Positions 17,855-26,048 of a stretch of 64,000 nt of DNA are shown in pieces. The stretch covers positions 1-64,000 of the forward strand of contig CAZUWF010000001.1 in assembly GCA_964624065.1 (NCBI GenBank), in the 5' to 3' direction. The stretch's first letter is position 1. Each line of letters begins with the position of its first letter. Position numbers and translations under genes: made by a program. The stretch comes from UBA7960 sp964624065 (lineage in GTDB: Bacteria; Bacteroidota; Bacteroidia; Bacteroidales; UBA7960). The notes under the pieces are model-generated. The model saw only the letters and a program-made list of their open reading frames with translations, did no database searches and was not told the DNA's origin.

Positions 17855-18130
17855 AAATTTGTTGGAAAATAGAATTGAAAGTTTGGGCACGGGTGATTGA
17901 CAGATTTGTAGTCTTAGGCAAACAGACAAAAGTGTAAAGTTGAAACCGCGGCCGGGTACTTGCAACAAGTAACCTTAGAAATCTGCAATAACCTTGCGGC
18001 CTACCTATGTGTACGTAGCCATGCACCATAAATTCACAATTCGTAATTTTTGCTCGGTTAATGAGCATCAATTCATAACCGTTCAACCTATAAATCTCTT
18101 AACCCATAACCATATCAAGCCATCAACCAA

Positions 18131-19492
18131 ATGTCAACCAAAATAAAAACCGAATTTTTTTGTGGAAATTGTGGGGCGCGTTCGTCAAAGTGGTTGGGCC
18201 GTTGCCCATCATGCGGTGAGTGGAACACATACCATGAAGAAGTAGTAATGCGAGAAAAAAAGGGAGTCGGGGCAATTGACAAGGCTAGCAACTTGGCACA
18301 GAAACTAGCCGAGATAGAGTCGGGCGCCGAGAGGCGAGTTAGCTCTGGCATAGGCGAACTCGATAGGGTTCTGGGTGGCGGAATAGTACCTGGTTCATTG
18401 GTTTTGGTGGGAGGGGAACCTGGCATTGGCAAGTCAACCTTGATGCTTCAGGTGGCACTAGGCCTTAAAAACCAGAATGTTCTTTACATCTCGGGCGAAG
18501 AAAGCCTGCTGCAGATTAAAATGCGAGCCGAAAGGTTGGGAATGCAAAACGATAGGTGCCTGATACTAACCGAAACCGACACCGCCTCAATTTTGAGCCA
18601 AATTGCCAGCACCAACCCTGATGTTGTTGTTGTTGACTCGATTCAAACCTTGGTAAGTCCAAACCTGGACTCCTCGGCAGGAAGCATTTCACAGGTTAGG
18701 GAGTGTGCCACCGAAATGCAAAGGTTTGCAAAGGAAAACTCAGTGCCTGTGTTTTTGGTGGGGCACATTACTAAGGAAGGCAGCCTTGCCGGGCCAAAGG
18801 TACTGGAACATATGGTTGACACCGTGCTCAACTTTGAGGGCGACCACAAGCACACGTATCGAATTTTGAGGGCTGCAAAAAACCGTTTTGGCAGCACCAG
18901 CGAGCTGGGCATTTTCGAAATGCTTCAAACGGGGCTGCGCGAGGTTGTCAACCCCAGTGAAATATTGCTTTCGCAACGCGACCAAGAGGTTAGCGGGGTA
19001 ACAATTTCAGCCACCCTGGAAGGCCAGAGGCCAATCCTCGTGGAAGCGCAAGCACTTGTGAGCACCGCAGCCTACGGAACCCCTCAAAGGTCTTCCAATG
19101 GATTCGACTCGAGGAGATTAAATATGCTGCTTGCCGTTATAGAGAAAAGAAATGGCATTTGGATCGCGTCAAAGGATGTTTTCTTGAACATAACAGGAGG
19201 CATCAGGGTGGAAGATCCCGCCATAGATCTCGGGGTGGTTTGCGCGGTGATTTCATCAGTACACAACATACCAGTAAGCGAGAAAACCTGTTTTGCTGCA
19301 GAAGTAGGACTTACTGGTGAAATTAGGCCCGTGAACCGAATTGAACAACGAATAGCCGAAGCCGATAAGCTGGGCTTCGAAGAAATCTTCGTTTCTAAAC
19401 ACAATTTCAAAAATATTGGCCGGAATGTTGCCCGAATAAAGGTACAAGCGGTGTCGGGGCTTGATCAGGTGTTCGAAAAACTGTTTGGCTAA
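18131..19492 (+). CDS. radA: DNA repair protein RadA
   Basis: A 453-residue RecA-like ATPase that promotes branch migration in homologous recombination. The N-terminal zinc finger has four cysteines (11, 14, 25, 28). The Walker A is GEPGIGKST with Lys101, and the RadA-specific KNRFGS motif is near residue 250. The C-terminal third is the Lon-protease-like domain (VFLNITGGIRVEDPAIDLGV, EVGLTGEIRPVNRIEQR). Length is typical. The upstream 270 bases show only low-complexity A/C-rich sequence, with no clear promoter. The next gene (rng) is convergent. Confidence 0.97.
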   Translation: MSTKIKTEFFCGNCGARSSKWLGRCPSCGEWNTYHEEVVMREKKGVGAIDKASNLAQKLAEIESGAERRVSSGIGELDRVLGGGIVPGSLVLVGGEPGIGKSTLMLQVALGLKNQNVLYISGEESLLQIKMRAERLGMQNDRCLILTETDTASILSQIASTNPDVVVVDSIQTLVSPNLDSSAGSISQVRECATEMQRFAKENSVPVFLVGHITKEGSLAGPKVLEHMVDTVLNFEGDHKHTYRILRAAKNRFGSTSELGIFEMLQTGLREVVNPSEILLSQRDQEVSGVTISATLEGQRPILVEAQALVSTAAYGTPQRSSNGFDSRRLNMLLAVIEKRNGIWIASKDVFLNITGGIRVEDPAIDLGVVCAVISSVHNIPVSEKTCFAAEVGLTGEIRPVNRIEQRIAEADKLGFEEIFVSKHNFKNIGRNVARIKVQAVSGLDQVFEKLFG

Positions 19493-19521
19493 AAGGTTTG
19501 ACGTAAGCACGAATGCAAGCC

Positions 19522-21072
19522 CTACAATTTTATCTCGTCATCGTGATTGTTGAAAAACCTATACTCCAAGAAATGGTAAGAGTAGGTTGGAAGTACCTTG
19601 ATTAATTTATTGTACTTAAAAAACCATTTCCACCGTAGGTTTGGGAAACCCTTGTTCAAAAATGCAGCCACGTATGGATGCGTGCGCAAGGTTAGGCTTT
19701 TCTCCTTTTGTTCTTGAAGCAAGTATCTCAGGTTGTTTTCAATTTCGTCGATCAAAATAACACTAGGCTTTATTTTTCCGGTACCGTCACATACGGGGCA
19801 TTTTTCGAGAATCTCAACGCTAGTTTCTGGCCGTACTCTTTGGCGAGTAATTTGTACGAGTCCAAACTTGCTCGGAGGCAATATAGAGTGTTTGGCTCGG
19901 TCCTTAGCCATCTCCTCTTTCACCTTTTCGTACAGAGTGCGGCGGTTGGCACCCTGCTGCATATCGATAAAATCAACCACGATGATACCCCCCATATCTC
20001 TAAGCCTCAATTGGCGGGCAACTTCAACTGCCGCATCCAAGTTCACCTCGAGGGCTGTATCCTCCTGGCTGTTCACGCTCTTTATTCTCTGCCCGCTGTT
20101 TACGTCAACCACATGGAGGGCCTCGGTGTGTTCGATCACGAGGTAGGAGCCGTTTTTCATTGCAACCACCTTGCCAAACGAGCTCTTAATTTGCTTCTCT
20201 ACCCCAAACTGTTCGAAAATTGGTAACTTACCTTTATGCAACCTGAGAATATCGGCCTTGTCGGGAGCAATTTTTCTAATGTATTCTTTGAGTTCTTCGT
20301 GGAGGGTAGGGTCGTTAACGTGTATGTTGTTAAACGATTCGTTGAGCAGGTCTCGCAATATTGCCGAGGAACGATTAAGTTCACCCAAAACTATGCTAGG
20401 GGGTTTGAGCGACGAAAGTTTCTCGAAAATGCTATTCCACTTTGACACCAGGTTACTAAGGTCGGCATCGAGATCGGCCACCATCTTCCCTTCGGCATTG
20501 GTGCGAATAATCACGCCGAAATTTTTTGGTTTGATGCTTTGAACCAATCTTTTGAGTCGAGCTTTTTCATCATTGTTTACAATTCTTTGCGAAATTGAAA
20601 CTCTATCGGAAAAAGGGACCAAAACCAGGTAGCGTCCTGGCAAAGAAATGTCGCTAGTAATTCGAGGGCCTTTTGTGGAGATGGGCTCCTTGGCAACCTG
20701 CACCAATACCGGAGCGTTGGCTGCCAAAACGTTGGTTATCTTGTCGGTTTTTTCTATTTCGGGTTCCAACGAAACATTGGCGAGGTCTTCACCCCTAAGT
20801 TTTCCCGAAAGGGCTGACCTTGTGAGCTTGTTCAGTGTTTTGAAGCTGGCCCCGAGGTCGAGGTAGTGCAAGAATGCATCTTTTTCATAACCCACATCAA
20901 CGAAAGCGGCATTGAGCCCCGAAATGGTTTTCTTGACCCTTCCTAGGTAAATGTCGCCAACCGAAAAGGTGCTGTTTCTGGCCTCCTGGTGCAACTCTAC
21001 CAAGACCTTGTCTTCCAACAGGGCCATTATAACCCCCGAGGAGCCGCTTTCAATTATTAGATCTCTGTTCAC
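19522..21072 (-). CDS. rng: Ribonuclease E/G family protein
   Basis: A 516-residue endoribonuclease of the RNase G type. It opens with the S1-like RNA-binding region (VGDIYLGRVKKTISGLNAAFVDVGYEKDAFL is interrupted by no gaps and is typical), continues through the 5'-sensor and RNase H-like parts, and has the catalytic DNase I-like region with GGIIVVDFIDM. The zinc-link motif CPVCDGTGK lies near residue 425. There is no long disordered C-terminal scaffold as in RNase E. It processes rRNA and decays mRNA. It is third in a row after HU and a bS22-like mini gene; the 166 bases before its start contain an elaborate hairpin that may regulate it. Confidence 0.95.
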   Translation of the reverse strand: MNRDLIIESGSSGVIMALLEDKVLVELHQEARNSTFSVGDIYLGRVKKTISGLNAAFVDVGYEKDAFLHYLDLGASFKTLNKLTRSALSGKLRGEDLANVSLEPEIEKTDKITNVLAANAPVLVQVAKEPISTKGPRITSDISLPGRYLVLVPFSDRVSISQRIVNNDEKARLKRLVQSIKPKNFGVIIRTNAEGKMVADLDADLSNLVSKWNSIFEKLSSLKPPSIVLGELNRSSAILRDLLNESFNNIHVNDPTLHEELKEYIRKIAPDKADILRLHKGKLPIFEQFGVEKQIKSSFGKVVAMKNGSYLVIEHTEALHVVDVNSGQRIKSVNSQEDTALEVNLDAAVEVARQLRLRDMGGIIVVDFIDMQQGANRRTLYEKVKEEMAKDRAKHSILPPSKFGLVQITRQRVRPETSVEILEKCPVCDGTGKIKPSVILIDEIENNLRYLLQEQKEKSLTLRTHPYVAAFLNKGFPNLRWKWFFKYNKLIKVLPTYSYHFLEYRFFNNHDDEIKL

Positions 21073-21142
21073 GAAAAAAATACTCTGGTAAATTGCCTAA
21101 AAGCAATAAACAAATCCTTTATGTATAGCAAAAACTATATTG

Positions 21143-21240
21143 AACCGGTGTTATACCCAAAACCACACAATGCCCTTCTTGGGGCATCTTGTGGTTTTGA
21201 GTATTGACCTAGTGGAGCAGCCAAGAAACTAACACCGGTT
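21143..21240 (-). promoter_or_regulatory. Large structured RNA element ahead of the RNase G gene
   Basis: On the minus strand the leader between the bS22-like stop and rng folds into a nested structure. The outer stem has 11 bp (21230-21240 with 21143-21153). The inner stem has 15 bp with one G-U pair (21190-21204 with 21153-21167), then a 2x2 internal loop and a six-bp tip (21182-21187 with 21170-21175) with a six-base loop. The 3' strands of the outer and inner stems are contiguous, leaving a bulge of about 25 bases on the 5' side. There is no T-run, so it is not a plain terminator. By analogy to the E. coli rne leader it could feed back on RNase levels, which is inference. Confidence 0.6.
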
Positions 21241-21328
21241 ACTTCTTCTTGTGCCTGTTTTTTCTCAAACGCTTCTTGCGCTTGTGGGTTGCCATCTTAT
21301 GTCTTTTCCTTTTTTTCCCGCTTGGCAT
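21239..21328 (-). CDS. bS22 / AURKAIP1-COX24-like mini ribosomal protein
   Basis: A 29-residue, extremely basic protein that starts MPSGKKRKRHKMATHKRK and ends in RHKKK. About two thirds of the residues are Lys, Arg or His. Such sequences carry the AURKAIP1/COX24 C-terminal domain name and are related to mitochondrial mS38 and actinobacterial small-subunit protein bS22. The role is presumably binding rRNA in the 30S subunit. It lies 34 bases after HU and ahead of rng, an order I recall from other Bacteroidota. Its stop codon overlaps the outer stem of the structured leader. Confidence 0.8.
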   Translation of the reverse strand: MPSGKKRKRHKMATHKRKKRLRKNRHKKK

Positions 21329-21362
21329 ACTTGTTTGTATTAATGATTAATATCCTAAAAAA

Positions 21363-21644
21363 TTACTTCCCTTTTTTAACCTCAGTAGCAAACTCTTTTG
21401 CGGGTTTGAAGGCTGGTATGTTGTGAGCTGGAATAATTATGGTAGTATTTTTGGAGATGTTCCTTCCAGTTTTCTCTGCCCTTTCCTTTATGATGAAACT
21501 TCCAAACCCCCTCAAATAAACATTTTCACCATTTATCATAGAATTCTTTACCGCGGCCATAAAAGCCTCAACAGTCCTTTGAACGTCAACTTTTTCAATA
21601 CCAGTTTTGCCGGCAATCTCGTTTACGATTTCTGCTTTAGTCAT
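21363..21644 (-). CDS. HU-family DNA-binding protein
   Basis: A 93-residue nucleoid protein that binds and bends DNA as a dimer. The sequence begins MTKAEIVNEIAGKTGIEK and includes the conserved GFGSF segment and the DNA-binding beta-arm. The arm reads GRNISKNTTIIIPAHNIPAFKPAKEF, split here by the proline that intercalates in DNA. Length is as expected for HU (about 90). It is the first gene of the HU / bS22-like / rng unit and has a good promoter 57 bases upstream. Confidence 0.95.
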   Translation of the reverse strand: MTKAEIVNEIAGKTGIEKVDVQRTVEAFMAAVKNSMINGENVYLRGFGSFIIKERAEKTGRNISKNTTIIIPAHNIPAFKPAKEFATEVKKGK

Positions 21645-21700
21645 GATCTTTAAAAATTTATGAAATTAACACTTAGTACTTGTGCTTCAAATTTGGGGTG

Positions 21701-21733
21701 CAAATATACGCTTTTTATTATTTCATAAAGCAA
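21701..21733 (-). promoter_or_regulatory. Promoter of the HU gene
   Basis: On the minus strand TTG (21731-21733) in a T-rich run and TATATTTG (21701-21708) are 22 bases apart, an exact -7 consensus match. Confidence 0.7.
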
Positions 21734-21913
21734 AAAATTTTTTTTATTTTCTAATAATCAGGGCTTTGATTTAAATTTGAAATATTTTGAACAAAAAGTA
21801 AAAGTCGGCGGTTAAAAAGCAGCAGGAGTTGATTTTTCTCATTCGGCAATAACCCTGCACCTTAAGGTGGCACGTTTACAATCCCATACCCACTGTTTAG
21901 TTAAAATCTTTTT

Positions 21914-21945
21914 TTGGCCACTGGTTTTATTTTTTCGTAATTTTA
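21914..21945 (+). promoter_or_regulatory. Promoter of the PASTA protein gene
   Basis: TTG (21914-21916), a 21-base spacer and TAATTTTA (21938-21945) lie 23 bases before the ATG. The -7 box ends in A instead of G, a variant also seen before two other genes here. The rest of the 320-base divergent gap is A/T-rich without other signals. Confidence 0.55.
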
Positions 21946-21967
21946 CCTCTTGTAATAATCGCAATCA

Positions 21968-22960
21968 ATGAGCTTGATTGAAAGAATTAAATCCAGCGGC
22001 ATTCTCTACCATATGTTTGTGGCCTCTTGTATTGGGGTGGCTCTTATTTGGTTTGCCATTAAATTAATTGAGCTATTTACCCTACAGGGAAAAAGCAAAG
22101 AGGTTCCTGAACTTGTGGGCCTTACCGAGCTGGAGGTCAAGGAAAGCCTTAGGGGTTCAGGGCTGCGTTACAAAATAATTGACTCAATATTCGACGAGAA
22201 ATTCACCAAAGGAGCCATTGCCAACCAAGACCCCTTACCTGGGACTAGGGTTAAGAAAAGCCGGACCATTTACCTCACCAAAATTGCCTTGCTGCCTGAA
22301 ATGGTTTCAATGCCCGACCTTAATGACCTCTCCTTGAGGCAAGCACTTGCCTTGCTAAAGGCATCTGGGCTTAGAGAGGGAAACCTCGAATACAGGCCCG
22401 ACATTGCAAACAATGCCATTTTGGAACAAATTTTTAATGGGAACAAAATTGTTCCGGGGGAAAAAATAGAAAAAGGCTCCAGAATTGACCTTATTATTGG
22501 GCGCGGCCTGGATCAAGCGTTGGTCATCGTGCCAGTTTTGATTGGTAAAACTCGCGAGGAAGCTTTGAATATTATAAGGTCTTCAATGCTTAGTGTTGGC
22601 CTCGAAGAATTTCTCGACGACCCCGATGATAGCCCTACGGTATACGATCAAAGGCCAAACCCGGTTAATCTAAACCAACGGCTCAATGCCGGCAGTGCGA
22701 TAAATCTGGTTTATAGGTCGGGCAACAAGTTTGATTTTGAAAAGTATGTAACCTCCATTTTATATGTGGAAATACCCAACCTAAAGGGCAAAACTCCCGA
22801 TGAAGTTGATCTCGCGCTGGCTCAATTATTTCTCCAAACAGGCAATGAAACCTTTCAAAACAACGTTACAAGACAAAATGCCAGAGTGGTTGGTCAAATG
22901 CCAGAATACAAAGTGGGCACGAAGATAAAAAAGGGCTCGAAAATTGACGTGTGGTATTAG
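21968..22960 (+). CDS. PASTA-domain membrane protein
   Basis: A 330-residue protein with one membrane segment near residues 15-37 and an extracytoplasmic part made of about four PASTA repeats. The repeats start near residues 45 (VPELVGLTELEVKESL), 113 (MPDLNDLSLRQALALL), 190 (VPVLIGKTREEALNII) and 262 (IPNLKGKTPDEVDLAL). PASTA repeats bind peptidoglycan or muropeptides, as in Ser/Thr kinases and PBPs, but there is no kinase or transpeptidase domain here. It lies just upstream of a T9SS cargo gene and rluD. PASTA and RluD genes commonly sit together in Bacteroidota. A cell-wall sensor or division role is possible. Confidence 0.88.
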   Translation: MSLIERIKSSGILYHMFVASCIGVALIWFAIKLIELFTLQGKSKEVPELVGLTELEVKESLRGSGLRYKIIDSIFDEKFTKGAIANQDPLPGTRVKKSRTIYLTKIALLPEMVSMPDLNDLSLRQALALLKASGLREGNLEYRPDIANNAILEQIFNGNKIVPGEKIEKGSRIDLIIGRGLDQALVIVPVLIGKTREEALNIIRSSMLSVGLEEFLDDPDDSPTVYDQRPNPVNLNQRLNAGSAINLVYRSGNKFDFEKYVTSILYVEIPNLKGKTPDEVDLALAQLFLQTGNETFQNNVTRQNARVVGQMPEYKVGTKIKKGSKIDVWY

Positions 22961-23005
22961 ATTTGCCCCCAAGGGCACAAAGCTTCAAAACAACGATCTT
23001 CAAGT

Positions 23006-24919
23006 ATGCTAAACAGGTTATTTTTTTCATTGATTTTTTCTGCTGTCTTATCGGGGGTGCAGGCCCAAGAGTTGTTGTTACCCCTTATCAACAATCTCTA
23101 CAATAACAATGAGGACTATAAAACAAAAAGTTTAAGGAAAAGTACAAACCCTTTACCACTACCTTTTCGCGACGATTTCTCCTATCCCGGACCTCATCCC
23201 GACCCTAGAATTTGGGCCGACATCAATGTGTTGATTAACAACTCCTTTGCGGTTCATGCCAAAACTTGGGGTGTGGCCACCTTCGATGCCCTAAGCGGTA
23301 CCGGGCATCTGTATAATAGCTCACAAACAAGCCCGAACCAATTCGAGGCCGATTTTCTTACTTCGAAGCCTATTAACTTGGCTGGTCTTGCTCCAAAGGA
23401 TTCAGTCTTGCTAACATTTTATTTCCAACCTCAAGGCAAGGGTGGCGACCCTCGCCAGCGCGACTCATTGGTGGTGGAATTCTTCAAGGGGCTTGATGAA
23501 TTTGGGCAAGAGAAATGGCAATCTGTTTGGAGGGCAAGTGGTCAGACATTGTTGCAATTTGCCGGCAATCAACATCCCTACTTCAAAAGGGCAGCAATTT
23601 TTGTTACCGATCCAGCCTATTTCAACAACCAGTTTAGGTTCAGGATTAGAAACTTTGCCAGCCTCCAGATTGGCGCAAAAAACCCTCCCAACTTTGCTGG
23701 CAACTACGGCATTTGGAACGTTGATTACTTGTTGCTCGACAAGCATAGAAGTGTGCTCAATACCACCTACCATGATATTGCCTTTGCCGAAGGGGCAGGG
23801 GCTTTCATAAAGCATTACTCTTACATGCCCTGGCTGCACTTTATCCAAAACCCCGGCGAACACCTAAAGTCCAAGCTACAAAACAAGATAACAAACCTAG
23901 GGCAGCAAGAATTCAACTACTCGTACCTGCACTTTTTGACAGACGAACAAGAAAACAACCTTGGTTTTTATGATGGGGGAAGTTGGAATATTTTGCCCTT
24001 TTCCTCTTTTGGATACGAGACTTACCCCACGTTTGCCAATCCATCATTGCACGTTGGAAACGCATTACCGCTTACAGCAGCACCCAGGCGCGAATTCACC
24101 CTTGTAAGGGCTATTCGGGAGGGAATTGCCGGCGACGGATACAAGCGAAACGATACCGTTAAGTTCAAGCAGGGTTTCGACAATTTCTATGCCTACGATT
24201 TCGGAGTACCCACTAGTGGTTACGGTGTTGTGGGTTCCAAACCCAAGGCCGGCCTAAAGTTCAACCTTGCAAAGGAAGATCAGCTCAAGGCCATTCAAAT
24301 ATTAATCAATCGCACATATAACCAAAATAATAACATTCCCTTTAGAATCACGGTTTGGAAAAACCTCCAGCCCGCCCAACTGCTTTACCGCTCACCGGTA
24401 CTCAACCCCCAGTTTTCTGATTTTTTGAATGGCTTTTACACGCACATTCTTGGTTCTCCCATAACAGTGTCAGGCACCATTTATGTTGGGTGGGAGCAAG
24501 AGGCGGCTGGCTTTATGAATGTTGGATGGGATTTTAATGTGGAAAATTCTGGAGATATCGTTTTCTACAACGATGGTAGTGGATGGTTTCCTTCAAACTT
24601 TATGGGGTCGTTGATGATAAGACCCGTGGTTGGCGAACTTGGCAGTGTGGCAAATCCCAAGGATCCAACTGAGGGCGTATCCCTGAAGATTTTCCCCAAT
24701 CCGGTAAAAGGCAACTTGCTTAATATTCAGCTAACTGGTATTATTGAAGGTGGATATACTCGGCTGGAGTTTTTCGATATGTTTGGACGCAAGGTTCACA
24801 ACCAACCATTTACTGAAACTGTTGACCTATCGAAGTTTGCTAGCGGGGTATACATTTTGAGGGTTATTGACCCAGCAAAAAACATGGTTCAGAACACCCG
24901 GTTTGTGGTTGCAAGATAA
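23006..24919 (+). CDS. T9SS type A sorting-domain secreted protein
   Basis: A 637-residue secreted protein. The signal peptide ends near AVLSGVQAQE. The long middle, about residues 45-550, is rich in aromatic residues and glycine and looks like stacked beta-sandwich domains, but I cannot assign a family or catalytic site. The C-terminal 80 residues are a T9SS type A domain: SLKIFPNPVKGNLLNIQL, LEFFDMFGRKV, LSKFASGVYILRVI and the final basic end FVVAR. Such proteins cross the outer membrane by the type IX system and are attached to A-LPS or released. It lies 45 bases after the PASTA gene and 40 before rluD, so the three are probably co-transcribed. Confidence 0.85.
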   Translation: MLNRLFFSLIFSAVLSGVQAQELLLPLINNLYNNNEDYKTKSLRKSTNPLPLPFRDDFSYPGPHPDPRIWADINVLINNSFAVHAKTWGVATFDALSGTGHLYNSSQTSPNQFEADFLTSKPINLAGLAPKDSVLLTFYFQPQGKGGDPRQRDSLVVEFFKGLDEFGQEKWQSVWRASGQTLLQFAGNQHPYFKRAAIFVTDPAYFNNQFRFRIRNFASLQIGAKNPPNFAGNYGIWNVDYLLLDKHRSVLNTTYHDIAFAEGAGAFIKHYSYMPWLHFIQNPGEHLKSKLQNKITNLGQQEFNYSYLHFLTDEQENNLGFYDGGSWNILPFSSFGYETYPTFANPSLHVGNALPLTAAPRREFTLVRAIREGIAGDGYKRNDTVKFKQGFDNFYAYDFGVPTSGYGVVGSKPKAGLKFNLAKEDQLKAIQILINRTYNQNNNIPFRITVWKNLQPAQLLYRSPVLNPQFSDFLNGFYTHILGSPITVSGTIYVGWEQEAAGFMNVGWDFNVENSGDIVFYNDGSGWFPSNFMGSLMIRPVVGELGSVANPKDPTEGVSLKIFPNPVKGNLLNIQLTGIIEGGYTRLEFFDMFGRKVHNQPFTETVDLSKFASGVYILRVIDPAKNMVQNTRFVVAR

Positions 24920-24959
24920 GCCAGGCAGTTATTGACAATATCACATTACCGTTTTACAA

Positions 24960-26048
24960 ATGACGGAAGAGAAATTTGCGTGCGACCAGGATGTTGAGGA
25001 ATTGGAAAACGACGAACAGGAGCTCTACGAGCATTTCAGGTTTGTTGTTGACAAGGGTCAAGGCCTTTTGCGCATCGACAAGTACCTAACCGCAAAAATA
25101 GGGAATGCCAGCCGCAACAAGGTACAAGTAGCTGCAAGGGCAGGAAGCATTCTTGTAAACGACCAACCCATAAAGCCCAACTACAGGGTGAAGCCCAACG
25201 ATGTGATCAGCATTGTTATGGCTCAGCCTATGCGAGAGATTGAAATTATTCCGCAGGATATTCCACTGGCAATTGTATTTGAAGACGAGGATATTGTTGT
25301 AATCGACAAGCCTGCAGGACTTGTTGTCCATCCCGGATACGGAAACTATACCGGCACTTTGGTCAACGCACTGGTGTTTCATTTCGGCCGCCTCCCGGCT
25401 CAAAACAATGAAGGGTTAAAGCCAGGACTAGTTCATAGGCTCGACAAAAATACCTCTGGTGTAATGCTGGTTGCAAAAACCGAGCTTGCCCAAACCCGTC
25501 TTGCCAAAATGTTTTTTGATCGTGACATTGATCGGATTTACAATGCCCTTGTTTGGGGCGACGTTGAGGTAGAGGGTACCATAACGGGCCACATCGGACG
25601 AAGCATAAAAAACCGAAAGGTTATGGATGTATTTCCCGATGGCAAGTATGGCAAGCATGCCGTAACACATTTCAGGTGCCTCGACCGCTTTGGATACGTT
25701 TCGCTTGTTGAGTGCAAGCTCGAAACCGGTAGAACACACCAAATTAGAGCCCATTTCCAGCACATAGGCCATCCGTTGTTTAACGACGAAACCTATGGTG
25801 GAGATAGAATTTTGAAGGGCACCACCTTTACCAAATACAAGCAATTCGTGAATAATTGCTTTGATTTAATGCCACGGCATGCGCTTCATGCCAAAACACT
25901 GGGATTCAAGCATCCCATTACCGGCAAACCAATGTTTTTCGAATCTCAGCTACCGGCCGATTTCTCACAAGTGCTCGAAAAATGGCGCAGTTACTCCTTG
26001 CATCGAGCTTTTCAGGATGAGGATGATGTGGAAGCCCAAACCGTTTAA
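24960..26048 (+). CDS. rluD: 23S rRNA pseudouridine synthase, RluD type
   Basis: A 362-residue pseudouridine synthase of the RluA/RluD family. An acidic N-terminal extension of about 28 residues is followed by an S4 RNA-binding domain (LLRIDKYLTAKI...NKVQVAARAGSILVNDQ) and the catalytic domain with HRLDKNTSGVMLVAK (catalytic Asp162). The ETGRTHQIRAH motif follows. RluD modifies helix 69 of 23S rRNA. The ORF ends in a four-base convergent overlap with the TonB receptor gene, with no terminator visible between them. Confidence 0.94.
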   Translation: MTEEKFACDQDVEELENDEQELYEHFRFVVDKGQGLLRIDKYLTAKIGNASRNKVQVAARAGSILVNDQPIKPNYRVKPNDVISIVMAQPMREIEIIPQDIPLAIVFEDEDIVVIDKPAGLVVHPGYGNYTGTLVNALVFHFGRLPAQNNEGLKPGLVHRLDKNTSGVMLVAKTELAQTRLAKMFFDRDIDRIYNALVWGDVEVEGTITGHIGRSIKNRKVMDVFPDGKYGKHAVTHFRCLDRFGYVSLVECKLETGRTHQIRAHFQHIGHPLFNDETYGGDRILKGTTFTKYKQFVNNCFDLMPRHALHAKTLGFKHPITGKPMFFESQLPADFSQVLEKWRSYSLHRAFQDEDDVEAQTV

